In this document: piece by piece, positions 1 through 11,290 of the stretch
How the letters are laid out: every line of letters begins with the position of its first letter
Position numbering within the stretch: position 1 is the stretch's first letter
DNA from: Apostichopus japonicus
Taxonomy: Eukaryota > Echinodermata > Holothuroidea > Aspidochirotida > Stichopodidae
NCBI RefSeq assembly: GCF_037975245.1
Contig: NC_092580.1
Span: 22,060,501-22,124,500, forward strand
Length of the DNA stretch: 64,000 nucleotides
Direction: 5' to 3'
Notes under the pieces: model-generated
The model's input: the letters and a program-made list of their open reading frames with translations, nothing else
Told to the model about the DNA's origin: nothing
Databases searched by the model: none
Made by a program: the position numbers and the translations under genes

Positions 1-1132
1 AATAGGAATTGCTAAGTCTGAAATTTCTTTGCAATGTAATATGTATCACAAATTGAAGGGTGTATGGACTAAGCCGACGGAATCATTCCCCAAAGAGTTC
101 CTTTGTTTGTACATGCTACAAGACTTTTTGTTTATAGTTTCATTCTTTCCCTCTTGTTGGTTTTGAACACGTCACTGGAAGTGAAAACATCCGTTACCCA
201 CTCCAGCTAACCGACTCATATATTATCATTCCATTCAGTGGAAGGTCGCTTTCCCTGGATGGCAAAATGAAAATCCTTTTAATTATTTCCATTCTGGATC
301 TGCGCTTCATTTCTGTGATTGATGATTACACTTGAACCGGACAGCTGATGTGGAGATTTCAAAATTTGCCAAACTTGAACTTGACAAAACTGACTGTTGA
401 ACGGTGGGTCAACTTGACCTATAATAGTTCTGTCATTATTTTATTTAACTCACACGGCTACTTATATTGGCCTAAGTCATGTGCGACCATCCTAAGGGCC
501 AAATTGTTCCAACATGGTCAGAAGTTCGGCCCGCCGGGGCTTCCGGATTTCACCACACGGCGATCGGTCCTTTCGCCCCATACCGCCCTGTTTTAAGTAC
601 TGCGCGGTGGCATAAAGTTCAAACGACTATATTTACCAATTTAGTGAATCAGAGGTTTATTGAAAAACCTACGATGTCACTACCGAACTCACAAGAATTG
701 ATGACCGTGACAATCAGGGGTGGATCCAAGATTTTATAATGGAGGATGTGGTTCTGATTTCGGTATAGCCGACCTCATGAAGTCTCGGAAAAATAATTAA
801 TAGTTTAGACCGTGAAATGGCATGGTGCATCTTGGCCATATTTAAACAAGAAAGTAGGACTATAATCAGGTCTAAAGCCGATCGAGGTTGACTATACCGG
901 AATAGTTGAGCATTTTTTTCAGTGTTACACCTGTTATTGCGCCTATGAGCTATAGAACTGTTAGAAAACTTCCTTCTTTGGGAAGATCGTGATTTGACCG
1001 TCAAAATAGGGGGCGCTAACACTGTCTTGACAACGAGTAAACAACTTTCGCTGACCCGATCTCTGGCTACTGGGAATATACCATCTAAAATCCTCTTGCT
1101 TCCATATTCTTTCGAATTTCAACGAAAATAAA
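1..1132. other. Upstream flank of the EFCAB10-like gene
   Basis: No coding exon is recognisable here. The short open frames have no family resemblance and no splice context. The last few hundred bases must hold the EFCAB10 promoter and 5' UTR, but I see no clear TATA box. The only structure noted is an imperfect inverted repeat at 756-772 and 888-905, entered separately. Confidence 0.5.
756..905. repeat. Imperfect inverted repeat, MITE-like
   Basis: TTCGGTATAGCCGACCT at 756-772 is nearly the reverse complement of AGGTTGACTATACCGGAA at 888-905, with about 115 bases between. The arms could be the ends of a small non-autonomous DNA transposon, but no target-site duplication was confirmed. Confidence 0.3.
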
Positions 1133-1235
1133 ATGGATGTCCCGCGTGCCTCAGAATCTAAAGACTACCTTCAACAGCATAAAATTATGGAACTTTTTGA
1201 CAATCTAACTGCCCAGTTAGTGTTTAACCGACCTG
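1133..1235 (+). CDS. EFCAB10: EFCAB10-like exon 1
   Basis: It encodes residues 1-34 plus the first base of codon 35. The docking helix YLQQHKIMELFDNL is here. The donor is CCTG|GTAGGT. Confidence 0.9.
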
Positions 1236-3958
1236 GTAGGTCTTGCCTTTGTTACTTTTGTATTCAACTAGGCCCTAGTGTATAACTTCTCGTAAGACCG
1301 GTTTCACGAAAAGGGAGAAATTAAGGAAGACTACCAAAGTAAATGCTTACTTACCCAATCATGGAATGTAATGCTCATCTGTGTGGAAAATTAGGATGAC
1401 ACTTCGACCAAAGTTTTATTCATTTCTTTCCATTAGTGTCGGCCGTAGAGTTGGATAGCCAGGCTATAGGCCTATGCTACCACGTCCACAGTATACCAGT
1501 CAGTATTGCGAAGTTTGGAACACTGCGTAGTTCGGACACCCCTAAGATACACACGATTTCACCATAAAAACCTACAGCAAGGGCCAATTTCACGAAAAAC
1601 TACGAAGCTACAGTTATTTTCTCTCCAAAATGACCACACCATATTTTCAAGTGATTTAGGTCATAAGAAGTAGTTTTGGGGTGTTTTTAGGCTTAGGAAT
1701 AGGAGTCCGAACTTCGCAGTCTCCATGCTACCAGTTCCATGAGGCCTAACTTAACTTAATGGAGGCAGATATACCTAGACCTTAGTGCGAGACCTTCAGA
1801 AGGTGCATGGAGATAGAAAACAGAAACAGGATTTTCACCAGGGATTCCTGGATTTAGCTAGTGTAGACTTTTGGAACTCACCTCAAGTCTTGCTTGCAAA
1901 TACGGGTCCAAATGTCTTTTTATATGCAGAATGTATAGTGAAGGCTTCATAATTGTCTCACCTTCATAATTGACGCAACTTCAAATATTACTAGCAACGA
2001 TACAGCAGGCAACCTAAACTTTTTGCAGCGAAGCAAAGTTACATTGTGGTTTTTTTTAAAGCTTTTAATACCCTCTCCCCAGTTTTGCACATATTTTTGG
2101 AATTTGGAAATCTTACTCCCTAAAAATAACCAAAATTACCTAAACATGATTCCACTACTCCCTGGGGCCTAACCTGTCTGAGCTTAGAGGCTCAGAGCAT
2201 AGCAAGCAGCATCCAGAGTCAATGGATGTATACATACACAAAAGTAACAGTTAGCTTATCGATGAATGTGACAATTTCGGGGTATGAAAGAACTTGACAA
2301 GGCAGACATTTTGTAGTCAAATTCTGCTCAATTCTACATTGCATAGGCACAGAACAATAAATTATTTTGAGATCATTACATTTCTGAGTAACTGCACATA
2401 TGAAAAACACACACAGTTGAGTGATTTGGATTTTTGTTCACAAAACCTTGGTATTTTCAACTATGATATATTATAATAAACAGTTTCATGAATTTGAAAA
2501 TGTCTGTATATGTAAAAGCTCAACACTAACTTATTCCATGAGTAGTGGGTTATAATATGTAAGCATCTTTGAAATATTTTATAGAAATAAAAAAAATGGA
2601 GCAGTTTTAGAGTGTTGCATTATAACTGTCGTCTAATTTTAATTCTTTCGCAGATAACCCAAAAGAATTTATGGCTAACTATATCCAGACACTGAAGGAA
2701 TCTCGGACAGCTAATATGAACTTCCCTTGCATATTTGATGAGACTAACATTGGATCTGTGTTTGGCATGTTAGATCCAACCAAGAAAGGATTTATAACAT
2801 TTGCACAGTATAAAGAGGGTAAGCAATTACCTGTCATTGGTCACTTAAAATATTTATCCTGCATTTGCACATTATGAATGTCATTTTGAAATTTCCAAAT
2901 TCACCAAGAAAGCAAGGGACTACTGAATCGATATGTTCTGGTAGTGATTGTTTCCAGGGATACCTTTTCAGATGAAAAGTGTTTACTATAAATTTAGTAT
3001 ATCAACTTGCTGGTCACTTCATGCAGTTAATTGGCAATTGAAATAGAGTTTTAAGACATTTGTCCCTCAGATAATCTGAAATGTCTATTGAGTCACTGTC
3101 AAATTTGCCATGAACATTTTTAAGGATGACCTCACTAAATTATCTTATTTACAAGTAAATTGATTTGTCTGGCAACTTAAGGGCACTGTTGCTTCTCTGT
3201 CAAGTTGTTTTGCTTCTGTCACATCTTGTTGCTTTCTTCTCTCCATCCCTTGTCTACTAATCCCCTTACATGTACCTCATTGTGTTCACCATGCTCATTA
3301 ACCTGTCTGTATTCTGTGCGTGTTTTTGTCCCTTCTGTTACTGTTACTTGTCATTTAGCCTCTGAAGAAGATCCTGCTAGGATCGAAACGTCAGGCCAAC
3401 TTACTTTTACACATTCTATTACACAGGCTCTCTATAGTGGATAAGCAGTTTGCTAACAATTTTATTTAATTTTTATTTAAAGATTTATGTTAATATACAT
3501 TGACAAGTTTTATTTTAATCTTGACAGCTATGGTTACGATGGGGTGCGTCAGATATGATACCAGTCCTCCTGGAGCCGAGCAGGATTGTATATCGCAAGA
3601 TACATTCACAAGAGAAGTGTAAGTAATCTCAAAGATACTCTGTACCCTTTCAATCACAATGATTAGTTTTTTTACAAAATGATTAAATAAAACACTCATC
3701 ACGCATTTATGTAAATGCACAATTGGAAAAAATACATTCCAGATGATATAAAATCCTTATCAAGTTGCGTAAACAAATCCACTGCAACTTTTGTGTCTTA
3801 TTACTACCACAACAAATGTTCACTTGTCTTATGAATCAAGGAAGTGAGTTACCATTAGAATTGAAAAAAATATAAAAAATAACTGCATTGTGCTTTTTTA
3901 CATTCTTTGCAGGAAGGATAGTTTATCAAGGGCTTCTGCAACATTTCAACCTCAGTAA
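1133..3958 (+). CDS. EFCAB10: EFCAB10-like EF-hand domain protein (4 exons)
   Basis: The coding exons are 1133-1235, 2654-2818, 3528-3618 and 3913-3958. They total 405 bases (134 residues plus TAA), with GT-AG introns and matching phases. Residues 9-40 (YLQQHKIMELFDNLTAQLVF, then RPDNPKEF) match the RIIa/DPY-30-like docking segment of vertebrate EFCAB10, and residues 58-90 (FPCIFDE... MLDPTKKGFITFAQYKEA) match its single EF-hand region. Length is close to the vertebrate protein. The EF-hand loop (75-86) has D at position 1 but K at 5 and Q at 12 in place of the usual D/N and E, so calcium binding is doubtful. The start is the first ATG before the conserved YLxxHKI helix, with A at -3. Family members are linked to cilia, probably as axonemal adaptor subunits; that role is inference here. 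The gene is convergent with the plexin downstream. Confidence 0.93.
2654..2818 (+). CDS. EFCAB10: EFCAB10-like exon 2 (EF-hand)
   Basis: The acceptor TTTCGCAG|AT completes an Asp codon; the exon continues NPKEFMANYIQTLKE and ends in the EF-hand loop and YKE. The donor is GAGG|GTAAGC. Confidence 0.93.
3358..3396 (+). ncRNA. Hammerhead-ribozyme-like core (Penelope-like remnant)
   Basis: Within EFCAB10 intron 2 the order is GCCT (stem I, 5' side), CTGAAGA (core, 3362-3368), one extra A, stem II GATCCT/AGGATC with a GCT loop (3370-3384), GAAA (3385-3388), CGTC, then AGGC (stem I, 3' side, 3393-3396). A15.1-U16.1 and C15.2-G16.2 would form a loopless 2-bp stem III, and cleavage would fall after C3392 in the GUC triplet. 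This is the minimal form described in Penelope-like retroelements. The unpaired A between the CUGANGA box and stem II departs from the canonical fold, so activity is uncertain. Confidence 0.5.
3528..3618 (+). CDS. EFCAB10: EFCAB10-like exon 3
   Basis: The acceptor TTGACAG|CT completes an Ala codon, giving YKEAMVTMGC across the junction, which corresponds to YKEALKTLGL in the vertebrate protein. The donor is GAAGT|GTAAGT. Confidence 0.9.
3913..3958 (+). CDS. EFCAB10: EFCAB10-like exon 4 and stop
   Basis: The acceptor TTTGCAG|G completes a Val codon, followed by KDSLSRASATFQPQ and TAA. The tail is shorter than in vertebrate members. Confidence 0.82.
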
Positions 3959-4127
3959 TCTTTCGGAAACAACAACTGACGAAAGAAGATATGTTTAGAA
4001 ACTACCAACGTTTATCACCACGAGGTACATATTCTATGAGAATTTTGTGGACAATGTCTGTGGAGAATGATAAGATAGAACAGCAACTGTGTCAACTTAC
4101 TCCTTCCTGTATCATCTTTGAAAACAG

Positions 4128-4133
4128 AATAAA
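4128..4133 (+). terminator. Candidate poly(A) signal of the EFCAB10-like gene
   Basis: AATAAA lies 170 bases after the stop codon, the first canonical hexamer downstream. Cleavage has not been shown. Confidence 0.45.
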
Positions 4134-5525
4134 AGTTTTGGCTGTGAAATTCCAAATTGTCATTTTAATAGTAACTGTATAAAATATGTGAAGATGACAT
4201 ATTAAACATATATTCATTTTTATAAGTTGGCATATGACAGCTTCCATGCCTTATTTGGAACAGTGGTAGTATTCAACTTGTTTTTTATATGTACAAATGT
4301 TCTGAGGTATGTCATTTGTGTACTTTATCCTCATAGAAGTGAAACTAGAAGTTTGGTAGGTTTCAAAGTCATCCTTGTTTAAACTGAGGATAAATTGAGA
4401 ATTCCCAAAGAATAGTTACATAACTTACATATGATTGGATATTTATTGTCCATGTTATGGGTTCCAATTGCAGTATCCTTGACCCAACTTGGCAAAAGCA
4501 GCATCCCTTTTCAATTTGTGTCAAGTTTCATTTGTTTGAAGAATTTATTAATGGAAATGTTTGTAAATAGTTGTTCATCCCCACCAAAGAATGTACCAAC
4601 TGTAAAAACGTGAATATAAATATATATGCTAAATATGGAAAGATATTTGTTCTGTGTGATCTTTCAAACTCATGATTCTTGCAAGCTTTAAGTTGCCATT
4701 CAACTCTGCTCAGCAACCCACCCATTCCCCTCCATTGCACCCCCCTCACTCCTCTGTAATGCTGTTAGCACAGTAACATAACTGAATGATCACCTTTGGT
4801 GAACCTCACACGACATTGAATTGTTCTCCTTTAATAATCTTTCCCATGGATTATGAAACTCCAGATGTGAAGAAGCACTAAGTTAGGCAAACACACAATT
4901 GGAATATTCTGTGAGGGTGACAGTGAAATGATTGACAAAACTTCATCTGTGCGATCATTATATTGAAGATGACCTTTAACTGGAATAGAATATTAATCAG
5001 CTTTTAGGGAAAAACTCTTTTCACAGTAACAATTTTTTTCTTTCTTGCTGGCCTGCCGGGTGCAGCTGTAGATGGTAATTTCATCATCACAGAACCTTTC
5101 TGCTACTCACCACACACTGTACTGCAGAACACTATGTATGGTTCTTGAAACATTGGAATGTTCTTCCTTAATTCAGTCGACTTAGAATTACAAGAGAAAA
5201 GAAACAAAAGTCTTTACTTACGAGTTACAAAGTGTATTGACATTTGACAAATTTAAAAACAAATGGTGAAATTTCGCTCCAATTAGACAAAATTTAATTC
5301 AAAGAAAACAAAATCTTATAAAAGGGCCCTTACAACCCACAAACAGAAGACAGAGGGAGAGAGAGAGATAAAACAGAAAACTTGATAAAGAAGAAGAAAA
5401 AAAAATCCTTGAAGTTAGGCACAAGAAGATCTATATAAAATATTTACTTATAGGAAACTAACACTGACTGAACTTGGGTGCTCAGATGCAGAAATTGGTA
5501 AGGAAGGTGGTGGCAATGGGATGGT

Positions 5526-5643
5526 GGGACTTTGCAGGAACGTGACGAGGGGGGTGAAGAGAGGAACGCTAACAGGAACCAATCCTCTATCCCCTTTGCA
5601 GGAACGTGACAAGGGGGGTGAAGAGAGGAATGCTAACAGGAAC
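5526..5643. repeat. Tandem duplication of about 66 bp
   Basis: TTTGCAGGAACGTGAC followed by G-rich sequence and GAAGAGAGGAA occurs near 5531 and again near 5597, nearly identical. Confidence 0.85.
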
Positions 5644-6403
5644 TATTCCCCTTAGCCCCATTGTTATTTTAAACCAAGCACGCTGAAGACACTAATGCTA
5701 ATTTAGCCCAACAATATTGTACAGGAAACTGGTCTTAAATACTTTGGTTCTAATAAGAAAGATACTTAATTTTAACCCTGAAAGAAGAGTAACGTCGGTT
5801 TGGTATTTTTTTCAATTTGTTCAACACAACCCACGTATATTAGATTTTACTGCAGGTCATCCAGAATATCCCTCCTCTTGAGCCTGGTCAAAAACAAACA
5901 AACAGTTCCTCAGTCTTAACTAACATTCTTTGACTATTTCTGATAACATCTTTAACTGGAAGCAGTAAAAAAGACCCCCTTCCCCTTTCTTCCCTTCTGA
6001 TAATCTTGCGGTGGCTGGAAGTCACAACTCACCTGCATCAGTGGGGTAAAACGTTCGGTTGGGACCTACATTGGGGCTAGGACACCCTTCTGTAAAGGTG
6101 AATGCTCCTAACTAAAAATCAGACAGGTAGTTTCCCCCAACCCCCCCCCCCCCTCCCTACCACCTCTGCATCCTGTGCATGTCACTGGCTTATAAAAGAT
6201 CCAAAGCTCCTGGTTTACAGGCCAGTTTATCCTATGATAGAGGTCATTAGTACCACCTCCCAAGTTAAGCTTACTAAAAATTGCCTAAGGTTTTCAAAAG
6301 CACTCTCCTGTCGTTGAGGAAACACCTTTGAGGCTTGGCTGTCCCATGCTTGCTGCAGTTATCAAATAAGTTACAGTTAATTCACTCTTCTATCATATTT
6401 GGA

Positions 6404-6418
6404 GGGGGGGGGGGGGGG
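6404..6418 (+). repeat. Poly-G tract
   Basis: An uninterrupted run of 15 G. Confidence 0.95.
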
Positions 6419-7645
6419 CAATGCAGATGACTTTGAATGTTTATACATTCCCCAGTCAAGTTTTCCATTTTACCTGACGATACAAAACGCAATAATCAGT
6501 CCAGCAATGACATTTATAGATACAAGATACTGAGCAGAAAGCTAGCAAAAAATGCAATGTCTTGAATGTATCACAGATGACCACACATATTTTTACAATT
6601 GCCAAGTTTGAAGAAAAATTAAACAATTGCAAAATGAATGGTAAAAATTTAAAAAAAAAAAAAAATCACAATTTTAAAGGCTAACATGACTCAAACGCTA
6701 CCTTGTTTCCCCAAATGCAACTGCCATAATTATCGCAGAAATATTCCTTTTCCTTTGTTGCAAAAATAGATTTTACTGTCGTGCAGTGCTTACAAGTAAA
6801 TTACAATAAATTCAATTTATTCATTTCTCTTCAAGATATATACAGAAAACAATTTTTTTTCTTCTTGATACGACGACTATTTAATCCGATACGAGTTTAG
6901 ATTAATTAAAGTGCTTAAAATTTTGGATATACATTTAACATTACACAATAATACCACATGCTCTGAGTACTTCACTGAAGAAAAAAACAACAACAACATG
7001 CATTCAAAGCAAAGTACTGAATATGCCTTTACCCACCCAAAATGCGACCCAATATATTTAATACCTAAATGCTATGGTACATCCCATAACCCAAAGGCAG
7101 TATTTGAAGCAAAATAAAAAATGATAAGAATTGACAAAAAAAAAACTAAAAATAATGGAAATCCAGAAAAACACAAGGAAATGCAATTTTTCCATATTTG
7201 GTTGTCACCATTCAGTCAAGTTCATTACATTCAATATTTCTTTTATGGACTATGAATCAAATGTACTGTATGACATCATTTCTATTTATAGACAATTTGC
7301 TTCAACAATTATAATAATTACAACAATATACAGTGCTTCATCCTTCATTCACTACAAGACAGGCACATGAACTTAATGCAATTATTTTTTGGCTAGTACA
7401 TGAAAATCAGCTTTTTTCCATAATCCCATTGCTCCGGAGGACGTTAAAGGAAATAAATCGTAACGGCTCAGAGACTAAATGCAAGTGCAAATTTGAAAAT
7501 GCAAATGCATTTTGAAATTTCATTTATCGGTAGGTTGACGGTGAATGAACTTGCCTCCGCTCAGTACATAGCAAAATTTCATGTGTGTGTACATGTGTAT
7601 ACACTGTACCTATGTATGCATACACACTATACAGATACACTGGCA

Positions 7646-7735
7646 CAACACACATGATATCATACAGGTCACACACTGTTGGGGGCTCACAACACACATG
7701 ATATCATACAGGTCGCACACTGTTGGGGGCTCATA
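7646..7735. repeat. 45-bp tandem duplication
   Basis: Two adjacent copies of a unit containing ACACATGATATCATACAGG and CACACTGTTGGGGGCTCA, with a decayed third end near 7782-7795. Confidence 0.85.
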
Positions 7736-9168
7736 CTCAATGCATTGTGTGTGTGTATATACATAAGTGTGTATATGTACTACTGTCGGGGGCTTAGTGT
7801 ACACTAATACATCGCATTTAATGGTTTCTATACAACCTTTCACCAGATTAAGGTGTATATTTCCATCCTCTTTACTGATACTGAAATGACTGTCCATCAA
7901 ATTGCTACAACTAATGAAAAAAAATTCTTGAAAATCTGATTTCAAAATCTAGACTTCACACTTGTATACACAAATTTATTGTTCAAAACAATTGATACTA
8001 CACACCAGATTTCAATATAAATCACTCCACCATCAATGTGTACCCAGTGCCACCTTTGTTATGGTAACATATATCTAATAAATCATAAAATCTTTCATTA
8101 TTTCATTGTCTTGTACCTAAAGCTTTCTGTGACTGTGCTGACAATGTTTCCAGCTTGTGTAACTATCTTCATATCATACTCTTAAGTTCTGGATACCATT
8201 TGGATTGACAGTGTGTAAGCCTCAGGGGAAGGCCAAAATTGAAGCCTTCAACAGCCTTATTAAACTACTTTTTGTGCTATTCTTTGCAAACTGCAGGTTC
8301 AGAATGACCCACTGAAACTAAAGCAACGATGGAGTAAGGTTATGTTTCAAAATGCAAAGTAATGTTTGCATAAAATTACATTCACCAAAGATTTTGTTAG
8401 ATTTTTACCAAATTTTCATTTTAAAACGGGGAAATAATGCCACAAGGGTACAAAGAAACTATTTCTGTAAGCAAAGGAAACAAATATGGAGTAACCTTCT
8501 TTTCTGGTGCGACTATTTAATATCCTTGTGAAAGCTCCCTGGCAAATTTAAAGGTTTGCAAACACTTTGAAAGACACAAAGAAACAGATTTAGTTTATTC
8601 CTTCTTTTCTCTTTTTTGGTTGAGAATCATTTTGTGTAACGTACTAAACTTGCATGTTTCACAATAATATAAAATAATCCTGAAATTGCATAGCTAACAG
8701 GATGTGCTGAAGTCTGCAACATTCTTGATGGTAATTTTCAACTATGAATTGCACAGGTTCCTTAATTACAAATTTCATGAAATGATCTTGAAAATGCTAA
8801 CTAATTTGAGATTTTCACATAGTTTACTTCAAATGCCTATTTTATGTTAATTAATTATTCCGAGGAGAACTATGTTGAAAAGAGTCTATAAATGATATCA
8901 AAGTCTACCTGCCATGATATTAGTCATTCTTAAAATGAGGGTCATTAAAATAGCGTATAGATCTATCTAGTGTTCTAAATCCAAGTAGAAAAGATGTTTT
9001 GAAAAATGGCATTCATACAAAACTGACATTTCACAGATTTACCCCAAAAAAATTTTGACTTCGATAATATTCTGCAGTTAATCCATGTAACAACTATTTT
9101 GACAACTTCAGTGAATACTCTCTTTGCACACAGAAAATGAAATCTGTTGAAAAAGGCATCTTGTTGTC

Positions 9169-9178
9169 TTTATTTATT
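9169..9178 (-). terminator. Candidate poly(A) signals of the plexin gene
   Basis: Two overlapping AATAAA hexamers on the minus strand, the first canonical ones I find downstream of the plexin stop. They would give a 3' UTR of about 2 kb. No transcript evidence. Confidence 0.3.
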
Positions 9179-11200
9179 TCCACCTCAAAGTGGAATCATA
9201 AATCGACCATACATCCATCTGGTTTTGGTTTCATGCAAGGTTCTTGTACTTGCTCTGGTATCTATGACCAGTAGCAATTGAAGACAGTTTAAAAACCCTA
9301 TTTACAAATGGACCAATCCAAACCCAGACGAGAGAATACAAAGGTGCTGACATTTTCCTGGCCGTAAATGAATCCACTTTAGTTTAGTTTAACAACATGA
9401 CATGACGATGATGTAGGTATAGGTCAGACAGAGAGCAGGAATCATACATACATACACATATGAATATACACTGACATACATACATACATAAAAACATGAT
9501 TCCAATGATGAAGACAGCTGGGTCTTCAGAGACAAATCTCCAAAAGAATTATAACAACCTGTAAATGGCTCACATCTTCCAATTTGCATTTATCACATAT
9601 GCAAATAGAGAGAAAGGTGAGTTATTTCTAGGGTGGTGGGGAGATATGGGGGGGTATGAAACTAACATCTCTACAGACTAATCCTTGTGACAACAAGTTA
9701 TATGGAATGTAGCATTATGTGCAAAACTCTGTCAAGACAGATTGAACATTCAAAACAATGATCATCAAACTTTGCCCTATCTATAGCATAAAAGCTTTGA
9801 CAAATCTTTGAGGACTGTCTATTTATACAAAAATCTTAGTGCCCGCCACAAACAAAAAACGTTCCAAGATGGTCTATTTTATCACATTATTTACATGTAA
9901 GCACAAACACACAAACGAACATGTTGACGACAGAGAGATTCTTATCCTCTTCAGAACACCCCTCACCAAAGAAGAGCGATCTCACATCCCCCCCCCCCCC
10001 AAAAAAAAAAGAGGTGTACAAGATATGAACTAATCATGAACCTATGTTAAATGTACTATGTTACTATAAACTGCATTATCTCATTTTGGAAGCAACTATT
10101 GTAAAGTAAATATTATGCATATTCTACTTATTCTATCTAGCCCAATCTAGCCAATAAATCTAATCAAAACAAAAATTACGGTAAAAAAATTAAGATTTTA
10201 AAAGGACAAGTTTATCTACATACACATACAAGAGAAATATCATACCCCAGTGGGGGGGGGGGGCAGTGAATGGGGTAACAAGGTGTTTGTGTGGGGCACT
10301 GAGAACTGGCTGGACTTGAAATTTGATCATGTCAGTAATGCAGTATATGAAGTTAAACTTGTATAAATGCCAACACCACGCCTACCCCCCGCCGCCCCCT
10401 TATAAAAAAAGGAGTCATAAAAGACCACTCAAAATTTCACTGAGGTCTATGTTCATGTGTGACGATTATTGGTAGGAAGGATAGCAACTGAAAAAGCTGT
10501 GCTTTGAATTAAAATATTACATTGGATTTCTTTCGTTTGTTGTGTCGTACGTGTGCAATGCTACGTAACATTTTACAATGATGGGTGAACATGATTGATA
10601 CGGTAAAACGAATGTTATATGTTTGAAATTAGAAAAGATTGGTCCCAGACGAAAAAACACAATGAGAAAAGCACGTAACAATTATTATACTGGTATTTAG
10701 GAGGCGTATAAAGTGAACACACGACATAGTCAATATCAAGGACTGCTGAAATATCTTACAAGCTTGGTAATTAAAAAAAACAAAATTTAAATATTTTTTT
10801 TATCACTTTGCATCACTTTGCACTTTTCTTGTTTTTGTTTACGGAAGCATCGAATTTAAAACTGCATACGGTGGGAGTGAACGCAGTAGTGACATTGGCA
10901 AGGTATACTCGAAACAGCACCTGACTTCACGAAAACAAAAGCTTACGATCATGCAAAAATGCAGCATGGCACGACTTTGGTTTCCAGCACAAGGAGGGGG
11001 GTACTCAAACTTGTTGGGAGGCTTGTTATCGCAATGTCTTTTCGAGACGGGACTCTCGCCACTAACAAAAAAAACAAAAAAAATAACCATCGACTACAGA
11101 AACCTTCCGTTTTACAGGCCACGCACACTCATCTGTCACTGGCTTGGCTGTAGCTTAGTTACTGCGAGCAAAAGTTTAGACAATGAAAGCACTTTTCCTT

Positions 11201-11290
11201 CTACTCGTTCAGCGTGATACCGACTTGCTCCATTCTGTACACCAGGTTAGCGTTTTGGCAGTCATCGTCTTCCTCGAGGGCGGCATTCAA
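11201..11290 (-). CDS. PLXNB: Plexin last exon and stop
   Basis: It reads [13 protein letters not shown], continues to YRMEQV, and ends GITLNE then TAG. It matches the final GAP helix of plexins (ALEED...L..R..QV). The acceptor is CTGTAG|TTGAAT. Confidence 0.93.
   Translation of the reverse strand: MNAALEEDDDCQNANLVYRMEQVGITLNE

Larger units (their letters stand above)
4134..11200. other. Intergenic region between convergent genes
   Basis: No exon is recognisable on either strand. The right-hand part is expected to be plexin 3' UTR. It contains simple repeats, a 66-bp duplication near 5530, a 45-bp duplication near 7646, poly-G runs at 6404-6418 and 10251-10263, and TACA repeats near 9445-9492. 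The open frames are short, low-complexity and unlike known families. Confidence 0.6.

Noticed and set aside
7610-7945. 111-residue minus-strand open frame
   Set aside because: Largely made of the 45-bp duplication and CA/TG repeats; no family match.
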